Assembly: GCF_039536245.1 (NCBI RefSeq)
Contig: NZ_BAAAYN010000029.1
Location: 116,879 to 174,193 of the forward strand
Direction: 5' to 3'
Length of the DNA stretch: 57,315 nucleotides
Source of the DNA: Cryptosporangium minutisporangium
GTDB lineage: Bacteria; Actinomycetota; Actinomycetes; Mycobacteriales; Cryptosporangiaceae
Made by a program: the position numbers and the translations under genes. The notes below the pieces were generated by a model that saw only the letters and a list, made by a program, of their open reading frames with translations, made no database searches and was not told where the DNA came from. Positions 23,944-32,227 of the stretch are shown here, piece after piece (position 1 is the first letter of the stretch; the number at the start of each line of letters is the position of its first letter).

Positions 23944-25431
23944 ATGAGCGATCGCGGGGGGTTGGCGCGGCTGGAGGCGTTGCCGCCGGGGCCGGAGCTG
24001 TTCGCGGGGCTGGTCGCGTTGGGACCGGTGGCGCGGCGGACGGCCGATGACGCGGGGGTGCGGGAGGTCCTGCCCGACTCCACTGACCAGGTGCTGGTCG
24101 CGCGGTTGTGGCAGAAGCTCCAGGGCTGGGTCGATCTGCGGCTCGACGAGGCGGTGCTGCAGATCGCCGGATCCCGGATCGGGCCGGACGAGGAGGACTG
24201 GGGCCGCGAAGAGGTTGCTGCGGGTCTGCGCTGGTCGAACTTCGCCGCGGCGGACCGAATCGAGGTCGCGCGCGCCCTGAACGGTCGGTGTTTCCTGACC
24301 CGCCGTGCGCTGGAGCAGGGCCGGATCACCTACCGGCACGCGGTCGAACTCGTGCACGCCTTGGAGCCGTTGGACGACGAGGCGGCCGCCACGGTGGAGG
24401 CTGCTCTGTTGGACACAGCGGGCTCGAAGACCCCGGGGCAGCTGGCGCGGAAGGCCCGCAGAGAGGTCGCCAAAGCGGATCCGGGAGGCGCGGACGAACG
24501 ACACCGGAAGGCCCGCAAGGGACGGCGCGTGGACTTCACGCCGTTGCCCGACGGCATGGCTGAGCTCCACGCGATCTTGCCCGCCGATCAGGCTGCGCGG
24601 GCTCGCGCCGCGATCGACCAGTTCTCCGGCCGCGTCCGGTGCGGCGGTGACGATCGCACCCTCGACCAGCGCCGCGCCGACGCGCTCGTCGCTCTGATCG
24701 ACATCGGCGCCCACACCGCAACCCGCGCGACCGGCCGGGCCCCGGACGCGGCCGGCGCCGCGAGCCAGACCCCGGGCGCGGCCGGCGCCGCCGGTGGGAT
24801 GTCGGACGAGCAGACCGCAACGCTGGTCCGCACGGTGCTGGCCGGCCGACGCGCCACGCCGCCGCGGATCGCTCTGACCGCGCCCCTCTCCACGGTGCTG
24901 GGCGCCACCGACCTGCCCGGAGACCTCCCCGGCTACGGCCCCGTCCCCGCCTCGGTCGTGCGGGAACTGGCCGCCGACAGCCGCTGGGAGAAATGGATCA
25001 CCGATCCCGGCGGCGTGGTCACCGACCTCGGCCACACGACCTACCGGCCCACCGCGCGGCTCGCCGCTCTCGTCCGGGCTGCCTACCCCACCTGCATGTT
25101 CCCTGGCTGCTCCCAGCCGTCCTACCGATGCGATCTGGACCACAACGTCCGCCACATCGACGGTGGCCCCACCAGCGCGACCAATCTCGTGCCGCTCTGC
25201 CGACGCCATCACCGCGCGCAGGACGAAGCCGGCTGGGACCTCGTCCACCACCCCGACACCGGCGCCTGCACCTGGACGAGCCCGGCCGGCCACACCTACA
25301 CCGTGGCGCCTCCGGATCAGGGCGAGCCGGAAACCGCCGTGATTCCGGACGCCTGGACCGAGCCGCTCCGTCCGGAGCCGGCCTTGGTGGGTGGGCGCGC
25401 CCCGGCCGACGAGGACGCACCACCCTTCTGA
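23944..25431 (+). CDS. DUF222 / HNH endonuclease domain protein (13E12 family)
   Basis: 495 aa. An N-terminal DUF222 helical domain of about 300 residues (typical LxxALxxGRITYRHAVELV) contains an Ala/Gly-rich repeat insert. The C-terminal HNH domain has CMFPGC, the histidine-aspartate-histidine core CDLDHNVRHIDGGPTSATNL, and VPLCRRHH. This family is multicopy in actinobacteria and is associated with 13E12 repeats; its cellular role is unclear. The ATG at 23944 is chosen; no SD is apparent and the AT-rich TTTTGTCG at 23912-23919 may be part of a promoter giving a very short or absent leader. It follows the TetR gene by 35 bp on the same strand. Confidence 0.85.
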   Translation: MSDRGGLARLEALPPGPELFAGLVALGPVARRTADDAGVREVLPDSTDQVLVARLWQKLQGWVDLRLDEAVLQIAGSRIGPDEEDWGREEVAAGLRWSNFAAADRIEVARALNGRCFLTRRALEQGRITYRHAVELVHALEPLDDEAAATVEAALLDTAGSKTPGQLARKARREVAKADPGGADERHRKARKGRRVDFTPLPDGMAELHAILPADQAARARAAIDQFSGRVRCGGDDRTLDQRRADALVALIDIGAHTATRATGRAPDAAGAASQTPGAAGAAGGMSDEQTATLVRTVLAGRRATPPRIALTAPLSTVLGATDLPGDLPGYGPVPASVVRELAADSRWEKWITDPGGVVTDLGHTTYRPTARLAALVRAAYPTCMFPGCSQPSYRCDLDHNVRHIDGGPTSATNLVPLCRRHHRAQDEAGWDLVHHPDTGACTWTSPAGHTYTVAPPDQGEPETAVIPDAWTEPLRPEPALVGGRAPADEDAPPF

Positions 25432-25533
25432 CCGCAGCACCCCTCGCGCACCGGGCCCGCCACCAGGCAGGCCCGGCACCGACGCGTACGCCACGGCACG
25501 CTTGCCCGAGTCGGCGTGGGGCATGCTCGGGGC

Positions 25534-26625
25534 ATGGGTGTGACGCCACGCGACCGAGCGGTCGGGGCACTCGTGGGCCTGGCGCTGGGCGACGCGCTCG
25601 GGATGCCGACCCAGAACCTGCCCCGGGACGTCGTCCGCGACCGCTACGGCGAGGTGCTCGCCGACCTGCACCCCGGGCCGGACGACAACCCGATCAGCCG
25701 CGGCCTGCCCGCCGGGCGGGTCACCGACGACACCGACCAGGCGGTGATCCTCGGCGAACTCTTCGTCGCGGGCCGCGGCCAGGTCGATCCGCTGGCGTTC
25801 GCCGACCGCCTGCTGCGGTGGGAAGAGCGGATGCGGGCGAGCGGCTCGGCGGATCTGCTCGGCCCGTCGACCCGCCGGGCCCTGACGCTGATCGGCGAGG
25901 GCGTGTCCCCGGACGAGACCGGGCGCTGGGGTGACACGAACGGCGCCGCGATGCGGATCGCGCCGATCGGCGTCGGTGTGCCGGTCGAGCCGCTGTCCCG
26001 CCTGGTGGATGCCGTCGAGCAGGCCGGGCGGGTCACCCACCACACCGGCGTCGCGATCGCGGGCGCCGCGGCGGTCGCGGCGGGGGTCAGCGCGGGGATC
26101 GATGGGCATCCGCTGACCGAGTCGCTGCGGCGGGCGATCGACGCCGCCCGGCTCGGTGCGGACCGCGGCTCCTACGTCGCGGGTGCGGACGTCGCGGCCC
26201 GGATCGCCTGGGCGTTGGAGCTGGTCGCCGGGCGGTCACCGGCGGACGCGCTGGAGGTCGTCCACCGGCTGGTCGGCACCGGCCTCGCCACCCAGGAGGC
26301 GGTCCCGGCGGCGCTGGCCGTCGCCGCGCTCTTCCCCGACGACCTGTGGGACGCCTGCCGCCACGCCGCGAGCCTGGGCGGCGACTGCGACACGGTGGCG
26401 GCGATGACCGGCGCGGTGGTCGGCGCCCACACCGGCGCCGGCGGGGTACCGGTGCTCGACCAGCTCTCCGCGGCCAACCCCGAACTGGAGCTGTCCGCCC
26501 TCGCCGATCGCCTGCTCGCGGTTCGCGGCGCGGCAGACCGACCGGCCGAGCGGACCGATTGGCCTAGGGAAACCGACCGGCCCAGCGATTCGGCCGGCCT
26601 AGCGGACCGGTCGTCGGGGTATTAA
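25534..26625 (+). CDS. ADP-ribosylglycohydrolase family protein
   Basis: 363 aa, all-helical DraG/ARH fold. Metal-binding motifs are VTDDTDQA near residue 63 (two Mg2+/Mn2+ site) and SLGGDCDTVAAMTGA near residue 285. GALVGLALGDALG is the family N-terminus. Members remove ADP-ribose from arginine or other residues, or hydrolyse related ADP-ribosyl compounds. The last 35 residues form a charged tail with TDWP/TDRP-like near-repeats, unlike the core. The ATG at 25534 is chosen; GTG 25516 is in frame but gives an unlikely leader. No cognate ADP-ribosyltransferase is in the window. Confidence 0.87.
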   Translation: MGVTPRDRAVGALVGLALGDALGMPTQNLPRDVVRDRYGEVLADLHPGPDDNPISRGLPAGRVTDDTDQAVILGELFVAGRGQVDPLAFADRLLRWEERMRASGSADLLGPSTRRALTLIGEGVSPDETGRWGDTNGAAMRIAPIGVGVPVEPLSRLVDAVEQAGRVTHHTGVAIAGAAAVAAGVSAGIDGHPLTESLRRAIDAARLGADRGSYVAGADVAARIAWALELVAGRSPADALEVVHRLVGTGLATQEAVPAALAVAALFPDDLWDACRHAASLGGDCDTVAAMTGAVVGAHTGAGGVPVLDQLSAANPELELSALADRLLAVRGAADRPAERTDWPRETDRPSDSAGLADRSSGY

Positions 26626-26631
26626 CCGCTC

Positions 26632-27384
26632 ATGCCGGACTATCCCTCGGGTGTGGTGACGACCGTCCACGACGGGCCGTGGGGACGGCTGCGCTGCCGC
26701 TCGCTCGGCGCCCCGCGGCCGGGCACCCCGCACGTCGTACTGGTGCAGGGCCTCTCGGTCGCCGACTACCTCCTGCCCGGGCTCGCGGGCTTCACCAGCT
26801 GGACCCGCGCCCACCTGCTCGAACTGCCCGGCTACGAGGGCAGGGGAGGGAGGCTCCCGGTGCCCGGGTTCGGCCGCGCCGTCGCCGAGTGGCTCGACGC
26901 GCAGCAGCTCGGCACCGTCGTCCTCGGCGGACACTCCAGCGGAACGCAGGTCGCCGCAGCGGCTGCCGTCGGACGCACCGACGTGGCGTACGCGCTGCTG
27001 GTAAGCCCGATCGTCGAACCGGGTGCCCGCAGCGTGCTGCGCCTCGGCGCGCGGTGGCTGCGGGACGGCAGGCAGGAGACGTCCGGCCTGCTCTCCTGGC
27101 AGGCCCCCGAGTGGTGGCGGGCCGGCCCGCGGCGGCTCGCCCACCTCATCCGCGTGCACCTGCGCTACCGGATCGAGAACCCGCTGGCCCGGCTCGACGT
27201 CCCGGCGCTGGTGCTCCGCGGCAGCGACGACCGGCTCTGCTCGCCCGGCTGGTGCCGTCGGCTCGCCGCACTGACCCCGGGCGGCGAGTACGTCGAGGTT
27301 CCGGGCGCCCACTCGTTCTTCTGGGACGACCCGGACGCGTGGTCGGAGCCGGTACGCCGGGCCGCGCTGAGCGTCAGAAAATAA
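26632..27384 (+). CDS. Alpha/beta hydrolase
   Basis: 250 aa. The catalytic triad can be read: nucleophile Ser102 in GHSSG, acid in RGSDDRL (about residue 205), and His in VPGAHSFFW (about residue 229). The oxyanion strand is VVLVQGLSV. No signal peptide. Substrate unknown: esterase, lactonase or haloperoxidase-like enzymes share this fold. It begins 6 bp after the ADP-ribosylglycohydrolase stop, so the two are probably cotranscribed, and the PPOX gene follows after 11 bp. Confidence 0.82.
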   Translation: MPDYPSGVVTTVHDGPWGRLRCRSLGAPRPGTPHVVLVQGLSVADYLLPGLAGFTSWTRAHLLELPGYEGRGGRLPVPGFGRAVAEWLDAQQLGTVVLGGHSSGTQVAAAAAVGRTDVAYALLVSPIVEPGARSVLRLGARWLRDGRQETSGLLSWQAPEWWRAGPRRLAHLIRVHLRYRIENPLARLDVPALVLRGSDDRLCSPGWCRRLAALTPGGEYVEVPGAHSFFWDDPDAWSEPVRRAALSVRK

Positions 27385-27395
27385 CAAGCCCAGAC

Positions 27396-27809
27396 ATGCA
27401 ACTCTCCGAAAGCGAGGCCCGCCGTCGGCTGACCGACGCGCGGGTGGTCCGGCTGGCCACGGCGGACGCCGACGGGGTGCCCCATCTCGTCCCGGCGACG
27501 TTCGCGGTGCACGCCGACTCGATCGTGATCGCGGTCGACGCCAAACCCAAGCGGCACCAGCGCCTGAAGCGGCTGGAGAACGTGGCGGTGAACCCCCGGG
27601 TCTGTGTGCTCGCCGACCGGTACGACGACGATTGGGCGCAGCTGTGGTGGGTCCGCGCGGACGGCGTCGCCCGGATCTTCACCGGCGCGGCCGGACGCGA
27701 ACCGATCGACCGACTCGTCGCCAAGTACCCGCAGTACCAGGCGCAGCGCCCGGACGGTCCGGTGATCGACGTGCAGGTCACCCGCTGGAGCGGCTGGTCG
27801 TTCCAGTAA
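27396..27809 (+). CDS. PPOX-class flavin/F420-dependent protein (Rv0121-like)
   Basis: 137 aa split-barrel protein. VVRLATADADGVPHLVPATFAV, VDAKPKRHQRLKRLENVAVNPRVCVLADRYDDDWAQLWWVRADG and the ending QVTRWSGWSF match the mycobacterial Rv0121-type group assigned to coenzyme F420. The function is probable F420- or flavin-dependent reduction; substrate unknown. The start at 27396 has no strong RBS, so translation may be coupled to the hydrolase ending 12 bp earlier. It is convergent with secA2. Confidence 0.8.
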   Translation: MQLSESEARRRLTDARVVRLATADADGVPHLVPATFAVHADSIVIAVDAKPKRHQRLKRLENVAVNPRVCVLADRYDDDWAQLWWVRADGVARIFTGAAGREPIDRLVAKYPQYQAQRPDGPVIDVQVTRWSGWSFQ

Positions 27810-27833
27810 GCAGGCCGCCCGATGACCCCGCAG

Positions 27834-30173
27834 TCAGCGGCGGACGAGCGCGGCGAAGAAGCCGTCCTCCGCGTCCTGGAACGGCGTGTCGGCGATCAGG
27901 TAGGTCCAGGTCGACGTCGGCCGCCGCAGCCCGGCGTCCGCGAGGTCGACGCCCTCCGTGGTGAGCTTCGCCGTCGTCAGCGTCTCCGCGGCCGCCTCGC
28001 GGATGTGCACCCGTAGCGATCCGAACGCCTTGACGGAGACCGCGTTGAACTGGTCCAGCGGGGTTTCCCGGCCCAGGATACGTAGGTGGATTCCCTCGCG
28101 GAGACCCGCGAGCGTGGCGAGGTGTTCGGCCCAGGCCTGGTCGAGGTGGAACAGCAGCACGGGAGCCGCGACCGCGTGCGCGGCACCGTGTTCGGTCTCG
28201 TACTCGTCGAGGCGCTCGCGGGCCTCGGGGGTGAGCCACTCGGCCAGGTCGTCGAGCGTGGTGGCCTCGAGGATGTCGTCCCGCCACTGCAGGGTCGCCG
28301 TGCGTTGGTTCTCGACGATCTCGTTGTACCGGACGGTCTTGCGATGGATCTGGTCGAGCTTCCCGGCCGCGACGCGCTGGGCGTGCTCGACGTTCCGGAG
28401 CACCGCCCGGTCGAGGACCAGGCCGTCGGCGTCGAGCGTGCGGACCGCCGGCCCGCCGGGCGCGTGCTCGGTGACGACCTCGTCCTCCAAGCTGGTGAAG
28501 AACACCGACCGGCCGGGGTCGCCCTGCCGTCCGGAGCGGCCGCGGAGCTGACGGTCGAGGCGCGCCGAGTCGTACCGCTCGATGCCGACGACGCACAGCC
28601 CGCCGAGCTCCCGGACCTCGTCGGCGAGCTCCGGGCGGGTGTCGGCCTGGGTGCCGCCGAGGCGGATGTCGACGCCGCGCCCGGCCATCTGGGTGGAGAG
28701 CGTCACCGCGCCGCGGCGGCCGGCGTCGGCGATGATCTGGGCCTCGGCGTGGTCGTTGCGGGCGTTGAGGACGACGTGGTCGATCCCGGCGGCCTCCAGC
28801 CGGGCGCTCCACGCCTCGGAGGTGGCGACGTCCCGCGTGCCGATCAGCAGCGGCTGGCCGGTGCCGTGCACCTCGGCGAGGAATCCGAGCAGGGCGTCGT
28901 CCCGGTAGGCGGCGTCGGCGTAGAGCCGGTCGGGTTCGTCGACGCGGACGCAGGGCGTCGCCGGGGGGACGACGCCGATCTGCAGGTCGTAGAACTCGGC
29001 CATCTGGGCGGCGGCCTCGCGGGCGCTGCCGCTCATCCCGGTGACGGTGGGGTAGCCGGTGACCAGCGCCCGGATCAGTATCTGGTCGCGGACCTCGCCG
29101 GCCGGCGAGATGTCCAGGTCCTCTTTCACCTCGACCGCGGTCTGCAGCCCGTCCGGCCAGCGCTGGCGGTCGACGGTGCGGCCGCGCGAGGTGCTGATGA
29201 TCTCGACGCGGCCGTCGCGCACCAGGTAGTCGACGTCGCGCTCGACGAGTACCTCGGCGTGGAGCGCGAGGTTCGCCGTGGTGAGCAGGGCGACGTGTTC
29301 GGGCCGGAACAGGTTGTCCACCCCGAGGTGGTCCTCGACGCTGGCCAGCCCGGCGTCGGTGAACGTGGCGTTGCGCCGGTCATCGTCCACCTCGTAGTGG
29401 CGGTCGGGGCGCAGACGGCGCACGTGGCGGGCGAGCTCCCGGGAGACGTCGATCGTGCCGGCGTCGCCGGCCAGCACCAGCGGAACCAGGGCTTCGTCGA
29501 GGAGGACCGCGTCGATCTCGTCGATGATCGCGACGTCCCTGGCGCCCAGTCCCTGCTCGCTCAGCACCCGCTCGGCGGGCGCGGTGCGCTGGCGGTCGCG
29601 CAGCAGGTCGAAGCCGACCTCGTGCACCGGCGCGTAGACCACGTCGGCCTGGTAGGCGATGCGGCGCTCGTCGTCGGTGAGCTCGGACGTCACGTCGCTG
29701 ACGGTCAGCCCGAACCAGTCGAAGAACTCCTGCGACCAGCGGGCGTCCCGGCGGGCGAGGTAGTCGTTGACCGACAGGAGGTGGACCCGGCGCCCGCCGC
29801 ATCCGAACGCGGCGGCGACCAGGACACCGACGAGGGTCTTGCCCTCGCCGGTGGCCATGTCGACGACCCGGCCGCGCAGCATGTTCACGACCGCGAGCAG
29901 CTGGGTGTCGAACGCGTCCAGGTCCCAGACCCGGCGGCCGACCTCCCGGGCGACCGCGCAGAACTCCGCCAGCGCCGCGTCGTCGAGCTCCGTGCCGGTA
30001 CGTAGCTCGGTCGCGGCGGCGCGCAGCTCGTCGTCGTCGAGTGCGGCGATCTCGTCGCGGCGCGCGGTCGCGGCGGTGACCAACGGCTGGAGCCGGGTCA
30101 GGTCGGTGGTGCCCGGTTCGTTCCGGAGGCGGGCCACGGCGCCGCTCAGCCAGCCGCGCCATCCGGACGTCAT
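27834..30173 (-). CDS. secA2: Accessory preprotein translocase ATPase SecA2
   Basis: 779 aa, shorter than housekeeping SecA (about 900+) and lacking the C-terminal linker and zinc tail; it ends just after the helical scaffold. Motifs: Walker A MATGEGKTLVGV (about 106-117), DEID Walker B variant (about 218-221), preprotein cross-linking domain, TGYPTVTGMSGSA, and the second RecA domain ending GRSGRQGDPGRS. SecA2 exports a limited set of proteins, some lacking classical signals. The ATG at 30173 is chosen; GTG 30188 (VSTTGM) is an equally possible start with AAGG upstream. It follows the MFS gene by 25 bp on the same strand and may share its promoter. Confidence 0.88.
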   Translation of the reverse strand: MTSGWRGWLSGAVARLRNEPGTTDLTRLQPLVTAATARRDEIAALDDDELRAAATELRTGTELDDAALAEFCAVAREVGRRVWDLDAFDTQLLAVVNMLRGRVVDMATGEGKTLVGVLVAAAFGCGGRRVHLLSVNDYLARRDARWSQEFFDWFGLTVSDVTSELTDDERRIAYQADVVYAPVHEVGFDLLRDRQRTAPAERVLSEQGLGARDVAIIDEIDAVLLDEALVPLVLAGDAGTIDVSRELARHVRRLRPDRHYEVDDDRRNATFTDAGLASVEDHLGVDNLFRPEHVALLTTANLALHAEVLVERDVDYLVRDGRVEIISTSRGRTVDRQRWPDGLQTAVEVKEDLDISPAGEVRDQILIRALVTGYPTVTGMSGSAREAAAQMAEFYDLQIGVVPPATPCVRVDEPDRLYADAAYRDDALLGFLAEVHGTGQPLLIGTRDVATSEAWSARLEAAGIDHVVLNARNDHAEAQIIADAGRRGAVTLSTQMAGRGVDIRLGGTQADTRPELADEVRELGGLCVVGIERYDSARLDRQLRGRSGRQGDPGRSVFFTSLEDEVVTEHAPGGPAVRTLDADGLVLDRAVLRNVEHAQRVAAGKLDQIHRKTVRYNEIVENQRTATLQWRDDILEATTLDDLAEWLTPEARERLDEYETEHGAAHAVAAPVLLFHLDQAWAEHLATLAGLREGIHLRILGRETPLDQFNAVSVKAFGSLRVHIREAAAETLTTAKLTTEGVDLADAGLRRPTSTWTYLIADTPFQDAEDGFFAALVRR

Positions 30174-30198
30174 CCCTGTCGTGCTCACGTGCCGAACC

Positions 30199-31590
30199 TT
30201 ATGTCGCCGGTTCACGTTCTGGCGGCGAGACCGTCTCGGCGGCCCGGGTCGGCCGGGCCGCGAACGCGACGAGCGTGGCGAGGAGGGACGCGATCGTGGC
30301 GACGAGGTAGGTGGCCGAGCCCGCGTCGCCGGAGGTGGCGAGCGCCAGACCAGCCGTGGTGAGCGCCGCGAGCCCGATCGCGGCCCCGAGCTCCTGCACG
30401 GTGGTGACCAGCCCGGACGCGGCCCCTTGGAGCCGGTCGTCGACGCTGGTGGCCAGCGCGAACATCGGCGCGTACCCGAGTCCGCTGCCGAGCGCCACGA
30501 GCGCGAGGCCAGGCAGCACACCGGCGAGGTAGCCGTGCTCGGCGAACGCGGTCAGCAGCGCGACCCCGGCGGTCGTCGTGACGCCGGCGCCGATCAGCAG
30601 CGGCCGGGCCCCGACCGTCGCCACCGCGGCACCGGCCTTGGGGCTCACCAGCAACACGATCGCGGTGATCGGGGCGAACGCCAGCCCGGTCTGCAGCGCG
30701 CTGAACCCCAGCTCGTTCTGCAGTACCAGCGAGGTCACGTAGAGGGCGGTGGTGACCGTGGCGACGTTGAGCGCGAGCACGGTGTTGCCGACCACGACGC
30801 CCCGCTGGCGCAGCACACCCGGCTCCAGCAGCGGCCGCCGGCTGCGGACTTCGGCCATCCCGAGCGCGGCGGCGAGCAGGACCAGGACGACGACCGCCGC
30901 GGTGAGCCCGCCGGTCCACCCGCCGTTGGCGCGCGCGAGCACCAGGCTGCCACCGCCGACGACGGTGACCAGCAGCAGCGCGTTCGGCACCGCGGGGCGT
31001 TCGGCGCCGGAGCCGGGCAGGGCCGGCAGCGCTTTGCGCAGCACGAGCAGCGCGACGATCCCGAGCGGAACGTTGATCAGGAAGATCGAGCGCCAGCCGG
31101 CGAGGTCGGTGAGCACGCCGCCGAGCAACTGCCCGGCGATCGCGCCGGCCGACGCCACCGACGCCCAGAGGCCGAGTGCCCGGCCGCGTCCTTTCTCGTC
31201 GTCGAACACGCGGAGGAGCGCGGTGAGCGCGTTGGGGGAGACCAGCGCGGCGCCGACGCCCTGCAGCGCCCGGGCGGCGAACAGCTGCCACGGTTCGGCG
31301 GACACCCCGCAAAGCAGCGACGCGGCGACGAACAGGGCGAGCCCGACGACGATCACCCGCCGGTGGCCGACGAGGTCGCCGACGCGTCCGGCGACGATCA
31401 GCAGCGCTCCGAACGGGACCGTGTAAGCGACCGACGTGAGCGGCAGGTAGCCGGTCGGCACAGCCAGGTCGGCCTGGATCGTCGGCAGTGCCACGGTGAC
31501 GACGACGACGTCCACGATCAGCAGTAATTGGGCCAGACACAGCGCCACGAGCGCGCCGGTCCGCTTGCCTCCGAGTTTCCGTATCACCAT
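30199..31590 (-). CDS. MFS transporter, DHA2-type drug efflux
   Basis: 463 aa with about 14 membrane helices. LLLIVDVVVVTVALPTIQADL is the DHA2 first-helix motif D1; motif A is GALLIVAGRVGDLVGHRRVI; motif C-like sequence is SAGAIAGQLLGGVLTDLAGWRSIFLINVP. Proton-driven multidrug export is the family role. The ATG at 31590 lies inside the inverted repeat 31574-31599, so a bound TetR would block it. It is divergent from the TetR gene and upstream of secA2. Confidence 0.87.
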   Translation of the reverse strand: MVIRKLGGKRTGALVALCLAQLLLIVDVVVVTVALPTIQADLAVPTGYLPLTSVAYTVPFGALLIVAGRVGDLVGHRRVIVVGLALFVAASLLCGVSAEPWQLFAARALQGVGAALVSPNALTALLRVFDDEKGRGRALGLWASVASAGAIAGQLLGGVLTDLAGWRSIFLINVPLGIVALLVLRKALPALPGSGAERPAVPNALLLVTVVGGGSLVLARANGGWTGGLTAAVVVLVLLAAALGMAEVRSRRPLLEPGVLRQRGVVVGNTVLALNVATVTTALYVTSLVLQNELGFSALQTGLAFAPITAIVLLVSPKAGAAVATVGARPLLIGAGVTTTAGVALLTAFAEHGYLAGVLPGLALVALGSGLGYAPMFALATSVDDRLQGAASGLVTTVQELGAAIGLAALTTAGLALATSGDAGSATYLVATIASLLATLVAFAARPTRAAETVSPPEREPAT

Positions 31591-31676
31591 TCGGAAACTA
31601 CGTCGTTCGTGGCGGACCGGCAAGGTTTCCGGTCTGTGGTTCGATAATTGGGTGGCCCGGCCCCGCAAGGTTTCCG
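31574..31676. promoter_or_regulatory. TetR operator cluster, MFS / TetR divergent promoter
   Basis: Inverted repeat AGTTTCCG (31574-31581) / CGGAAACT (31592-31599), with a 10-bp spacer, spans the MFS start codon. The same half-site recurs in the exact 11-mer CAAGGTTTCCG at 31621-31631 and 31666-31676, the latter inside the first codons of tetR. GATAAT (31643-31648), just upstream of GTG 31652, may be a -10 for a leaderless tetR message. Confidence 0.6.
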
Positions 31677-32227
31677 ACGACGAGCTGCTGCAAGCCACGG
31701 CGCGTGCGATCGGCCGGTACGGGCCACAGTTCACGCTCGCCCACGTCGCCGCCGAGGCAGTCGTCGCCACCGGCACCGCGGCAGCCCGCATCGGCTCCAA
31801 GCGCGACCTGCTGCGCTGGATGGCGTCGACGGCGGCGGCGGGGATGCTCGCCGAGGTGGCCGCGGCCGCGGAGGCGGCCGCCGACCCCACCGACGCGGTC
31901 CGGGCGGCCACCGTCAGCGGCATCGAGGGGATCGACGACCCGGGCACGGCGATGAACCACCTGGCCCAGCTCGGGTCCGAGCTGGCGGACCCCGAACTCC
32001 GCGCCGAGATCGCCGCGATGTGGAACGCCTACCGGCTCGCGCTGGAGGACCTGATCGCGAAGGCCGACCTGCCCGGCGCGCCGCCGCCCGCCGAGGCCGC
32101 ACGCCTGCTGGCCGCCCTCGTGCACGGCACCCAGGTGCTGTGGGCGGTCGAGCCGCGCGGTGCGCTACGCGACGAGTTGCTGGCCCACGTCGACACGGTG
32201 CTGGGGACCTGGCGGGCGCCGCGGTGA
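31652..32227 (+). CDS. TetR-family transcriptional regulator
   Basis: 191 aa. The HTH (DDELLQATARAIGRYGPQFTLAHVAAEAVV then GTAAARIGSKRDLLRWM) is a recognisable but divergent TetR N-terminus. It probably represses the divergent MFS-secA2 unit through the GTTTCCG half-sites. GTG 31652 is chosen; a possible -10 sits only 4 bp upstream, so the mRNA may be leaderless. Its TGA overlaps the GTG of the parallel beta-helix gene (GTGA, 32224-32227). Confidence 0.82.
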   Translation: MARPRKVSDDELLQATARAIGRYGPQFTLAHVAAEAVVATGTAAARIGSKRDLLRWMASTAAAGMLAEVAAAAEAAADPTDAVRAATVSGIEGIDDPGTAMNHLAQLGSELADPELRAEIAAMWNAYRLALEDLIAKADLPGAPPPAEAARLLAALVHGTQVLWAVEPRGALRDELLAHVDTVLGTWRAPR

